A stretch of DNA of 64,000 nucleotides, taken from contig NZ_DGLD01000002.1 of the NCBI RefSeq assembly GCF_002387245.1, positions 124,001-188,000 on the forward strand. The letters run 5' to 3'. Positions 1-7,857 of the stretch are shown in pieces (the stretch's first letter is position 1; every line of letters starts with the position of its first letter). Source of the stretch: Brevundimonas sp. UBA4553 (GTDB lineage: Bacteria; Pseudomonadota; Alphaproteobacteria; Caulobacterales; Caulobacteraceae). The notes below the pieces were generated by a model, which was given only the letters and a program-made list of their open reading frames with translations, did not search any database and had not been told where the DNA came from. The translations under genes were made by a program, and so were the position numbers.

Positions 1-2147
1 TGGCGGGCGGGGAAAACTATGACTGGTATTATGCGTCGGCCGAGAATCGCGCGGCGCAGGTCAGGACGCCGATCAGCGACGGGGCGCACGGCGAGGATTG
101 GCTGTATCGGGCCAAGGACCTGAAGGGGTGGTGGTCGAATCCTCACTATGAGCGGGTGGCGGGCGTGCGCAGCGCGACGGCGACGGCCTGGATTCCGGGG
201 ATGAAGCCGATCCGGCTGACGGAGTTCGGCTGTGCGGCGGTGGACCGTGGCGGCAACGCGCCCAATCTGTTCCAAGACCCCAAGAGTTCGGAGAACGCCC
301 TGCCGCCGCACTCGACAGGCGCGCGCGACGACCGAATGCAGCGGCGGGCGCTGGAGGCGGTGCTGACGCATTTCGAGGCCGCGGAGAACAATCCCGTGTC
401 GAGCGTCTATGGCGGGCGGATGATCGAGGGGGCTGACGCCTGGTGCTGGGATGCGCGGCCCTATCCGGCGTTTCCGGCGCGGGCGGAGGTCTGGGCCGAT
501 GCAGGAGCGTGGCGGACCGGGCACTGGCTGAACGGGCGGATGAGCGGCGAGGCGTCCGACATGGTGGCGGCCGTGTTGAGGCGCGGCGGGCTGGAGGATG
601 AGGCGTTCGAGGTCGCGGCGCTGGACGGCGAGATCGTGGGCTATGTGATCGACCGGCCGATGCGGACGCAGGATGCGCTTGAGCCTTTGCTGGCCGGGCT
701 GGGGGCGACGGCGGCCGAGCGCGGCGGGCGGATCGCGGTGCTGGGCGAGGCGGCGGCGGGACTTTCCTTGACCACGGAGGCCCTGGCCCTGCCGGAAGAG
801 GGGGGCGGCGTCGTGGCGGATCGGTCGCTGGAGCCCAGGCCCGGCGCGGCGCGGGTGCGGTTTATCGATGAAACGGCGGACTATCAGACCGGGTCGGTGG
901 TGGCGCGGGGCGAGGGCGATGGCGGGGGCGTCGATCTGGAACTGCCGGCGGTGTGCGGCGCGAGCGTGGCCGGGGCGCTGGCGCGGCGGACGCTGGCCAC
1001 GACCGGGGGCGAGACGGATCGGTTGAGGGTGAAGCTGGGGCCGCTGGAGGCGCTGAAACTGGAGCCGGGCGACGTTGTCAGGGTCGAGGAGCGGGCGGGC
1101 GACTGGCGCGTGACGCGGCTGGATGTGGACGAACAGCCGTCGGCGGCGCTGGAGCCGGTGATGGTTGTGCGGGCCGAGGATGAGAAGACGGACTGGCGGT
1201 CCGGCGACGCCCCCACGGTGATCGGGGCGCCCTTCTTGCGGTTGCTGGATCTGCCGCCCCTGCCGGGAAGCGGGGATGACGGGCGGCCGGTGGCGGTGGT
1301 GGCGGCGGAGCCCTGGACGCCGATGACGGTGCATGGCGGCGCGAATGCGGACGCTCTGACGCCGCGGGCGACGGTGGATCGGCCAGCGACGGTCGGGGTG
1401 CTGGTCGAGGCGGTCGGGCGCGGCGTGGTCGGGCGCTGGGACGAGGCCAATGCGATCACGGTGCGGGTCGAGGGGCGGGCGCCGGAGAGCCTGACGGAGG
1501 GCGCGGTTCTGGACGGCGGCAATGCGTTGGCCCTGGAGACGGCGGCGGGCTGGGAACTGGTGCAGTATCGCCGCGCTGAACTGGTCGGCGGCGAGATCTG
1601 GCGGCTGAGCGGTCTGTTGCGTGGGCAGCAGGGGAGTGAGGACGCGAGCGCAGCGGGGGCTGTGGTCGGGGCGGTGGTTGTGTTTCTGGAGCGCGACATG
1701 GCGCGGGCCGAGGTGGCGGCGGACGAACGGGGCCTGCCGCGGGTCTGGCGGGCGGGACCGGTCGGAGCGCCCCCGGGCGGGAACGGGTTCTCGGAGACGG
1801 ACTTTGTCTGGACCGGACGGACGGCGCGGCCCTGGCGGCCGGCGCATCTGCGGGCGGTGGTCGAGGGCGGCGGGCGGCGGCTGTCGTGGACGCCGCGCGT
1901 GAGAGTGAACGGCGAGAGCTGGGACGCCGAGCCGGTCGAGGTCGATCCGCGACGCTTCCGGGTGCGGGTGCTGGACGGGGCGATGGAGAAGCGGGTTTGG
2001 GAAGTCGACGGGCTGGAGGCGGTCTATGCGGCGGCTGATGTGACGACGGACTGGCCGGGCGGGATCGGCGACGGCGCTCGCGCAGCCGTGGCGCAATGGG
2101 GCGACGGCTATGGCTGGGGGGCGGAGGCGGTCGCGCCCTTGCTCTAA
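1..2147 (+). CDS. Gene transfer agent tail/host-recognition protein, C-terminal part (cut by window edge)
   Basis: The reading frame is open from the first bases (codons in phase with position 3) to the TAA at 2145-2147, so the true start lies left of the window. The first visible part (ENYDWYYAS, then GEDWLYRAKDLKGWWSNPHY and MKPIRLTEFGCAAVDRG) matches the TIM-barrel-like domain of the RcGTA g15 'megatron' baseplate protein. The rest is the phage-tail/host-specificity region, with repeated beta-rich segments. In RcGTA-type clusters this is the last and largest structural gene; it forms the tail hub that contacts the recipient cell. The DnaJ gene that follows 80 bases later is ordinary chromosome. 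An unrelated phage tail protein is possible but less likely, because the TIM-barrel signature is characteristic of GTA. Confidence 0.85.
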   Translation, partial: AGGENYDWYYASAENRAAQVRTPISDGAHGEDWLYRAKDLKGWWSNPHYERVAGVRSATATAWIPGMKPIRLTEFGCAAVDRGGNAPNLFQDPKSSENALPPHSTGARDDRMQRRALEAVLTHFEAAENNPVSSVYGGRMIEGADAWCWDARPYPAFPARAEVWADAGAWRTGHWLNGRMSGEASDMVAAVLRRGGLEDEAFEVAALDGEIVGYVIDRPMRTQDALEPLLAGLGATAAERGGRIAVLGEAAAGLSLTTEALALPEEGGGVVADRSLEPRPGAARVRFIDETADYQTGSVVARGEGDGGGVDLELPAVCGASVAGALARRTLATTGGETDRLRVKLGPLEALKLEPGDVVRVEERAGDWRVTRLDVDEQPSAALEPVMVVRAEDEKTDWRSGDAPTVIGAPFLRLLDLPPLPGSGDDGRPVAVVAAEPWTPMTVHGGANADALTPRATVDRPATVGVLVEAVGRGVVGRWDEANAITVRVEGRAPESLTEGAVLDGGNALALETAAGWELVQYRRAELVGGEIWRLSGLLRGQQGSEDASAAGAVVGAVVVFLERDMARAEVAADERGLPRVWRAGPVGAPPGGNGFSETDFVWTGRTARPWRPAHLRAVVEGGGRRLSWTPRVRVNGESWDAEPVEVDPRRFRVRVLDGAMEKRVWEVDGLEAVYAAADVTTDWPGGIGDGARAAVAQWGDGYGWGAEAVAPLL

Positions 2148-2228
2148 ACCACGTCAGCCCCTTCCAGCGGGGGGGCGCATGGCTTAACTGACGCTCTGGT
2201 CTTTTTCTGATCTCGGAGTGAAGCGAAC

Positions 2229-3137
2229 GTGGCTGGCGATCCCTATAAGGAACTGGGCGTTGCCAGAGGCGCGAGCGCGGACGAGATCAAGAAGGCGTTC
2301 CGCAAGCTGGCGAAGGAACTGCACCCGGACAAGAACCCCGGCGACAAGGCGGCCGAGGAGCGGTTCAAGCGCATCACCGCGGCCTTCGACCTGCTGGGCG
2401 ACGCCGAGAAACGCGCCAAATATGATCGCGGAGAGATCGACGCCGACGGGCGCGAGCAGTTTCGTGCGCCGCCGGGCGGCGGCGGGCGCTCGGGCGGCTT
2501 TGGCGGCTTCGGCGGGTCAGGCGGACGCGGCGGGTTCGAGGACATCGATCTGGAAGAACTGTTCGGCGCCTTTGGCGGCGGGGGCGGACGCACGGCGGGT
2601 CGCGGCGGCTTCGGCGGCGGCAAGGGCCAGGACGTGCGGGCCACGCTGGACATCAGTCTGGAAGACTCCATCGCCGGGACGACGCGCCGCATCCAGTTCT
2701 CGGACGGGCGGATGCTGGACGTGGTCATTCCCAAGGGGGCGTCCGAGGGCCAGGTGATCCGGCTGAAAGGCCAGGGCGCGCCGGGGCGCGGCGGTCAGGC
2801 GGGCGACGCCCTGATCGAGCTGAAGATCCAGACGCACCCGGTGTTCAAGCGCGACGGAGCGGACCTGACCATGGACCTGCCGGTGTCGGTTCCCGACGCG
2901 GTTCTGGGCGGCAAGATCCAGGTGCCGACGCCCGAGGGCGTGGTGATGATGACCATCCCCAAGGGCTCCAACAGCGGCAAGGTGCTGCGCCTCAAGGGAC
3001 GGGGCGCCTACGCCGCCGGTAAGCGCGGCGACCTGCTGGCCAAGCTGGCGGTGACCCTGCCGGAAAGCCCGGACGACGACTTGGTTCGCTTCGCGACCGA
3101 GTGGCGCGACAAGCGCCCCTACACCCCAGGACGCTGA
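2229..3137 (+). CDS. DnaJ-family co-chaperone, CbpA type
   Basis: This 302-residue J-domain protein is expected to stimulate DnaK ATPase in the cytoplasm. The J domain spans about residues 4-70 with HPD at 32-34, followed by a Gly/Phe-rich linker (about 80-140) and the DnaJ C-terminal substrate-binding domains (about 137-300). There is no CxxCxGxG zinc-finger module, so it is a CbpA/DjlA-like class II protein and not DnaJ itself. The start is GTG at 2229, with GGAG at 2215-2218 upstream. It stands alone between the GTA cluster and serC. Confidence 0.9.
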   Translation: MAGDPYKELGVARGASADEIKKAFRKLAKELHPDKNPGDKAAEERFKRITAAFDLLGDAEKRAKYDRGEIDADGREQFRAPPGGGGRSGGFGGFGGSGGRGGFEDIDLEELFGAFGGGGGRTAGRGGFGGGKGQDVRATLDISLEDSIAGTTRRIQFSDGRMLDVVIPKGASEGQVIRLKGQGAPGRGGQAGDALIELKIQTHPVFKRDGADLTMDLPVSVPDAVLGGKIQVPTPEGVVMMTIPKGSNSGKVLRLKGRGAYAAGKRGDLLAKLAVTLPESPDDDLVRFATEWRDKRPYTPGR

Positions 3138-3180
3138 CACCCGATCTTTCTGTTTTTCCTCTCCAAGGACCGCCTACGCC

Positions 3181-4353
3181 ATGATCGCCCAAGCCGCGAC
3201 CAAGCCTGACGCCAAGCCCGTTCGCCCGTGGTTCTCCGCCGGCCCGACGGCCAAGCGTCCGGGGTGGTCGCTGGCGGGGCTGCCGACCGACCTGCTGGGG
3301 CGCGGCATCCGCGCGCCGGAGGTAGTGGAGCGGTTCGCCTATGGCTTGCGGCTGACGCGGGAGGTGCTGAGCCCGCCGGACGACTACGTCATGCTCTATA
3401 CGCCAGGATCGGACACCGGCGCGGTCGAGGCGGCGCTGTGGGGGATGCTGGGCGAGCGGCCGGTGCAGGTCGTGGCCTATGAGAATTTCGGTCAGGTCTG
3501 GGCGACCGACGTGCGCGACCACCTGAAGCTGGAGCCCGAGGTGCTGACGGCGCCCTGGGGCGAACTGCCGGACATGACGCAGGTCGATCCGGACAAGGAC
3601 GTGGTGTTTCCGTGGAACGGCACGACGTCGGGGGTACGTGTCGACAACGCCGACTGGATTTCCGACAGGCGCGGGGGGCTGACCATCTGCGATGCGACCT
3701 CGGCGGCGTTTGCGATGGACCTGCCGTGGGACAAGCTGGATGTGACCACCTTCAGCTTCCAGAAGGCGCTGGGCGGCGAGGCGGGCATCGGCGTCATGGT
3801 GCTGTCGCCGCGCGCCGTGGCGCGGCTGGATCGTTATCGCCCCGAGCGGGCTATCCCCAAGGTGCTGCGTCTGACCGACAAGAAGGGCTTTGACCGGACG
3901 CTGGCGGACGGGGTGGTGATCAACACCTTCTCGATCCTGACCATTGAAGACTGGATCGACGCTCTGGAATGGGCGAAGGGCGCGGGCGGCCTGTCCGAAC
4001 TGATCCGACGTACGGATCGGAACTATGCGGCCTTGGCCGAATGGGTGGAGCGGACCGACTGGATCGCCTTCCTGGCCGATCGACCGGAAATCCGCTCGAC
4101 CACCTCGGTCTGCCTGAAGTTCGTCGATCCGCGCATCGCGGCGATGGACGAGGCGGGGCAGAAGGCATTTGTGAAGCGGTTCAAGGCTCTGCTGGAAGGC
4201 GAGGGGGCGGTGTTCGACATGGAGCCGCACCGCTATGCGCCGCCGGGCCTGCGTCTGTGGTGCGGCTGCACCGTCGAGACGGCGGACGTCGTGGCCGCAA
4301 CGCCGTGGCTGGAATGGGCGTTTGCGACGGCGGCCAGCGAACAGGCTGGATAA
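3181..4353 (+). CDS. serC: Phosphoserine aminotransferase (long alphaproteobacterial form)
   Basis: It converts 3-phosphohydroxypyruvate and glutamate to phosphoserine (serine biosynthesis) and also acts in pyridoxal phosphate synthesis. At 390 residues it belongs to the longer SerC subtype of alphaproteobacteria. The N-terminal RPWFSAGPTAKRPGW is typical, and the PLP lysine is K195 in FSFQKALGGE. The gene lies 43 bases after dnaJ and 90 bases before purA. In many alphaproteobacteria serA follows serC directly; no serA is seen here. Confidence 0.93.
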   Translation: MIAQAATKPDAKPVRPWFSAGPTAKRPGWSLAGLPTDLLGRGIRAPEVVERFAYGLRLTREVLSPPDDYVMLYTPGSDTGAVEAALWGMLGERPVQVVAYENFGQVWATDVRDHLKLEPEVLTAPWGELPDMTQVDPDKDVVFPWNGTTSGVRVDNADWISDRRGGLTICDATSAAFAMDLPWDKLDVTTFSFQKALGGEAGIGVMVLSPRAVARLDRYRPERAIPKVLRLTDKKGFDRTLADGVVINTFSILTIEDWIDALEWAKGAGGLSELIRRTDRNYAALAEWVERTDWIAFLADRPEIRSTTSVCLKFVDPRIAAMDEAGQKAFVKRFKALLEGEGAVFDMEPHRYAPPGLRLWCGCTVETADVVAATPWLEWAFATAASEQAG

Positions 4354-4443
4354 TTCTGCGCCTTAATCTGCGTCCTTGGGGCGACTCCTGACGATTCAGG
4401 GGTTATAGGCTCCCACCGCATTCTGGATTGCGGAGAAACGGTC

Positions 4444-5739
4444 TTGGCTAACGTCGCAGTGGTCGGCGCCCAATGGGGCGACGAGGGCAAGGGCAAGATT
4501 GTGGACTGGCTGTCCAATCGCGCCGACATGGTCGTCCGGTTCCAGGGCGGCCATAACGCGGGCCATACCCTGGTCGTCGACGGCAAGGTCTACAAGCTGG
4601 CGCTGCTGCCGTCGGGCGTGGTGCAGGGCAAGCCTTCGATCATCGGCAACGGCGTGGTCGTCGACCCCTGGCACCTGGTCGGCGAGATCGAGAAGATCCA
4701 GGCCCAAGGCGTAGCCATCACCCCCGACATCCTGACCATCGCCGACAACGCCTGTCTGATCCTGCCGATCCACCCGGCCCTGGACGTGGCGCGCGAAGCC
4801 GCCGCCAGCGCGCCGGGCGCCAAGATCGGCACGACCGGCCGCGGCATCGGCCCGGCCTATGAAGACAAGGTGGGCCGTCGCGCCATCCGCGTCTGCGACC
4901 TGGCCAACGAAGACGACCTGAAGATCAAGATCGACCGCCTGCGCTCGCACCACGATCCGCTGCGCGCGGGCCTGGGGCTGGAGCCGATCGACCCGGCGGC
5001 GCTGCTGGCGCAACTGCTGGAGATCGCGCCGAAGATCCTGCCCTATGTGAAGCCGGCCTGGCGGGTGCTGGATCAGGCCCAGAAGGACGGCAAGCGCGTG
5101 CTGTTCGAGGGGGCGCAGGGCGCCTTCCTGGACGTGGACCACGGCACCTATCCCTATGTGACGTCGTCGAACACTGTAGCCGGACAGGCGGCGGCGGGCT
5201 CGGGCATCGGGCCGCGCGGCGTTGGCTATGTGCTGGGGATCGTGAAGGCCTATACCACCCGCGTCGGCGAAGGCCCCTTCGCCTGTGAACTGAACGACGA
5301 GGTCGGCGAGCATCTGGCGGTCGTCGGCCGCGAGGTCGGCGTGAATACGGGCCGGGCGCGTCGTTGCGGGTGGTTCGACGCCGTGCTGGTGCGTCAGTCG
5401 GTGGCGATCAACGGCATCGACGGCATCGCTCTGACGAAGCTGGATGTTCTGGATGGGCTGAAGACGCTGAAGATTTGCGTCGGCTATCGCATCAACGGCG
5501 AGGTGCTGGACTACCTGCCGTCGAGCCTGAAGGCCCAGGCCTCGGCCGAGCCGGTGTTCGAGGAACTGGAAGGCTGGAGCGAAAGCACCGCCGGGGTCCG
5601 CACCTTCAAGGATCTGAACGCCCATGCGCTGAAATACGTGCGTCGGATCGAGGAGTTGATCGGTGCGCCGGTCGCCCTGCTGTCGACCAGCCCCGAGCGC
5701 GACGACACCATCCTGATGCGCGATCCCTTCCAGGGTTGA
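4444..5739 (+). CDS. purA: Adenylosuccinate synthetase
   Basis: It catalyses GTP-dependent formation of adenylosuccinate from IMP and aspartate, the first committed AMP step. The N-terminal loop GAQWGDEGKGKIVDWL carries the catalytic Asp and His-region signature, and the full 431 residues match the family length. The reading frame starts at TTG 4444, directly before the conserved NVAVVGAQWGDEG; no better in-frame start is seen. purB, the next enzyme of the branch, is at 41.2-42.5 kb on the opposite strand. A weak hairpin (TAAGGG/CCCTTA, 5766-5784) lies downstream. Confidence 0.95.
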   Translation: MANVAVVGAQWGDEGKGKIVDWLSNRADMVVRFQGGHNAGHTLVVDGKVYKLALLPSGVVQGKPSIIGNGVVVDPWHLVGEIEKIQAQGVAITPDILTIADNACLILPIHPALDVAREAAASAPGAKIGTTGRGIGPAYEDKVGRRAIRVCDLANEDDLKIKIDRLRSHHDPLRAGLGLEPIDPAALLAQLLEIAPKILPYVKPAWRVLDQAQKDGKRVLFEGAQGAFLDVDHGTYPYVTSSNTVAGQAAAGSGIGPRGVGYVLGIVKAYTTRVGEGPFACELNDEVGEHLAVVGREVGVNTGRARRCGWFDAVLVRQSVAINGIDGIALTKLDVLDGLKTLKICVGYRINGEVLDYLPSSLKAQASAEPVFEELEGWSESTAGVRTFKDLNAHALKYVRRIEELIGAPVALLSTSPERDDTILMRDPFQG

Positions 5740-5826
5740 GGCCAGGGCAGGGGGCTGTGTCCCGATAAGGGAAACGGCCCCTTAACCCCCTGAGTTTACC
5801 TTTCCGGTTCCAGATGGAGCCGAGCC

Positions 5827-6633
5827 GTGTTCGCTTTAGACGCCAAGACGATGCAGAAGATCGCCCCGGTCGTGCGCCGGGTGTTGATCGTCGATCACAA
5901 TCCGGCCGCGGCGCGGCTGCTGTCTGACCTGTTGAAGGGCTTTGGATCGCGCGATGTCGCGGTCGAGGGCGACGAGGCGCGGGTGATCGATCTGGCGCGC
6001 GAGATGGAGCCGGGCCTGATCCTGACCGAGCGGACCGGGCCGCGTCTGGACGGTGAGGCGCTGGCGCGGCGGATCCGCCGATCCAGCCTGGCCTGCCGCC
6101 GCGTGCCGATCATCATGGTCACGGCCGAGGCCACCGCCAGCACCATCAAGGGCGCGCGGGATTCCGGCGTGCATGAGTTTCTGAGAAAGCCCTTCACCAG
6201 CGGCGATCTGTTCCGCCGGGTCGAGAACCTGGCCACCAAGCCGCGCGACTGGGTCGAGGCGGTGGGCTACATCGGGCCGGACCGTCGCCGCTTCAACTCC
6301 GACGACTACGCGGGTCCGGGCAAGCGCAAGGCGGACAAGCCGGCGTCGGCGGCTGAAGCCGTGGTGGCGGTCAAGGATCAGGCGATGCGCATCCTGAACT
6401 CGGCCCTGGCCCAGTTCGACACCGATCCCATGCAGGCGGTGCGGGCCATCAAGCAGCAGGCCGAGACGTTGAAAGCCCTGGCCATCAAGACCGGCGACGC
6501 GTCGCTGGCCATTGCGGCGGCGGGTCTGGAAACAACCCTGTCGGCCGGAGCCGCGACGAAGGCGACACTGACCGGACCGGTCGCGGCTGTGCTGGCTCTG
6601 GCCTCGCCCGAGAGCCTGTCTCGGGCGGGCTGA
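5827..6633 (+). CDS. Receiver-domain protein with Glu at the phospho-acceptor position
   Basis: Residues about 18-135 form a CheY-like receiver fold: VLIVDHN at the acidic pocket (D23, with H24 instead of a second acid), LILTERTGPRLDG around the acceptor, T99 in IIMVTAE and K121 in FLRKPF. The residue aligned with the phosphorylated Asp is E68, so the domain is probably not phosphorylated in the usual way and may be locked in an active-like state. About 130 C-terminal residues, Ala-rich and helical with RAIKQQAETLKALAIKTGD, have no domain I recognise and no DNA-binding motif. The start is GTG 5827 with GGAG at 5816-5819. The partner and pathway are unknown. Confidence 0.8.
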   Translation: MFALDAKTMQKIAPVVRRVLIVDHNPAAARLLSDLLKGFGSRDVAVEGDEARVIDLAREMEPGLILTERTGPRLDGEALARRIRRSSLACRRVPIIMVTAEATASTIKGARDSGVHEFLRKPFTSGDLFRRVENLATKPRDWVEAVGYIGPDRRRFNSDDYAGPGKRKADKPASAAEAVVAVKDQAMRILNSALAQFDTDPMQAVRAIKQQAETLKALAIKTGDASLAIAAAGLETTLSAGAATKATLTGPVAAVLALASPESLSRAG

Positions 6634-6676
6634 GGCTTCTGTCTTTTTGCGCTAACGCCTTCGGCTGCCTGAGCGC

Positions 6677-7561
6677 TCAGGCGTCGACCAGATTGCGCTC
6701 TTCGGCGGCGGCGCGCATGGCTTTCTGCAGCTTCTCGAAGGCGCGAACCTCGATCTGACGCACGCGCTCGCGCGACACGCCGTACTGGCCGGCGAGCTCT
6801 TCCAGCGTCACCGGATCATCCTTGAGGCGGCGTTCGGTGAGGATGTGCTTCTCGCGTTCAGTCAGTTCCTGCATCGCCTCTTCAAGAAGGCTCATGCGGA
6901 TGGATTTTTCCTCGGAGTCGGCCAGCGCCGTTTCCTGGGACACCGCATTGTCGTCGGCCAGCCAGTCCTGCCACTCGCTTTCGCCGTCGGCGCGCAGGGG
7001 CGCGTTCAGCGAGGCGTCGCCGCCGAGACGGCGGTTCATGTTGGTGACCTCTTCCTCGGTCACGCCCAGCTTGGTGGCGATGGCGGCGAGATGTTCGGGG
7101 TGCAGGTCGCCTTCCTCGAAGGCCGAGATCTGGCTCTTGGCCTTGCGGAGGTTGAAGAAGAGCTTCTTCTGCGCGGCGGTGGTGCCCATCTTCACGAGCG
7201 ACCAGCTGCGCAGGATGTATTCCTGGATCGAGGCGCGGATCCACCACATGGCGTAGGTGGCCAGGCGGAAGCCCTTGTCGGGGTCGAATTTCTTCACGGC
7301 CTGCATCAGGCCGACGTTGCCCTCGGAAATCACTTCGCCGATCGGCAGGCCGTAGCCGCGATACCCCATGGCGATCTTGGCCACGAGACGAAGGTGAGAG
7401 GTGACGAGGCGGTGGGCCGCTTCGGGGTCCTGATGCTCCGACCAACGCTTGGCGAGCATGAACTCCTCGTCCTTGGTGAGCATCGGAAATTTACGGATTT
7501 CCGTGAGATAGCGCGAGAGACCCTGTTCAGGCGACATCACCGCGAGTGTCGAGTTAGCCAT
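6677..7561 (-). CDS. rpoH: RNA polymerase sigma-32 heat-shock factor
   Basis: This is a sigma-70-family protein of 294 residues. Region 2 contains GLPIGEVISEGNVGLMQAVK and ATYAMWWIRASIQEYI. The RpoH box QKKLFFNLR follows, and region 4 is an HTH (LEELAGQYGVSRERVRQIE). It directs transcription of chaperone and protease genes. An upstream in-frame ATG at 7615 exists. The ATG at 7561 is preferred because it gives the standard N-terminus MANSTLAVM and has GGAGGGA upstream. A promoter and two leader hairpins lie upstream and are listed separately. Confidence 0.96.
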   Translation of the reverse strand: MANSTLAVMSPEQGLSRYLTEIRKFPMLTKDEEFMLAKRWSEHQDPEAAHRLVTSHLRLVAKIAMGYRGYGLPIGEVISEGNVGLMQAVKKFDPDKGFRLATYAMWWIRASIQEYILRSWSLVKMGTTAAQKKLFFNLRKAKSQISAFEEGDLHPEHLAAIATKLGVTEEEVTNMNRRLGGDASLNAPLRADGESEWQDWLADDNAVSQETALADSEEKSIRMSLLEEAMQELTEREKHILTERRLKDDPVTLEELAGQYGVSRERVRQIEVRAFEKLQKAMRAAAEERNLVDA

Positions 7562-7687
7562 TAGACGTGGTCCCTCCGACCGAAAGCAAAGAGCAGGCGC
7601 CACGGCCATGACCACATGCGTGCGTCATCGCCTCACCCCTCAACCGACCAGATGGGTATGGGTTGCCGCCCTGTGTAGAGGCGGTTC

Positions 7688-7722
7688 GTCACACGAAGGC
7701 GTGACTGTGGCTCCCAAGCCAC
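7688..7722 (-). promoter_or_regulatory. rpoH: Two adjacent hairpins in the rpoH leader
   Basis: GTCAC/GTGAC (7688-7692 with 7701-7705) and GTGGCT/AGCCAC (7707-7712 with 7717-7722, loop of four) form two perfect stems about 130-160 bases ahead of the rpoH start, within the predicted 5' leader. They could fold in the mRNA or mark an operator. No base pairing to the Shine-Dalgarno was established. Confidence 0.45.
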
Positions 7723-7738
7723 CTGTTTCGGCGAGCTC

Positions 7739-7769
7739 TTATATAGAACACTTGCTGTTGCTATTCAAG
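7739..7769 (-). promoter_or_regulatory. rpoH: Heat-shock-type promoter of rpoH
   Basis: Read on the minus strand, CTTGAA (7769-7764) is followed after about 18 bases by TCTATAT (about 7747-7741). This fits the alphaproteobacterial RpoH consensus CTTG-N17/18-CYTATNT. It would give autoregulation, as is known for rpoH in Caulobacter. The transcript would start near 7730 and carry a leader of about 170 bases. Confidence 0.55.
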
Positions 7770-7857
7770 AGCGCGGGCGCGGCAGGCTGACGCGCTTGCC
7801 AGTCTGGCCCCTCCTTTCGTATGACACCGGTGGACAATTGCTTCTGGGGAGGGGTGA

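Noticed and set aside
1..2147. Prophage
   Set aside because: Only one tail gene is visible, with the GTA-type TIM-barrel signature, and no integrase, lysis or attachment site follows.
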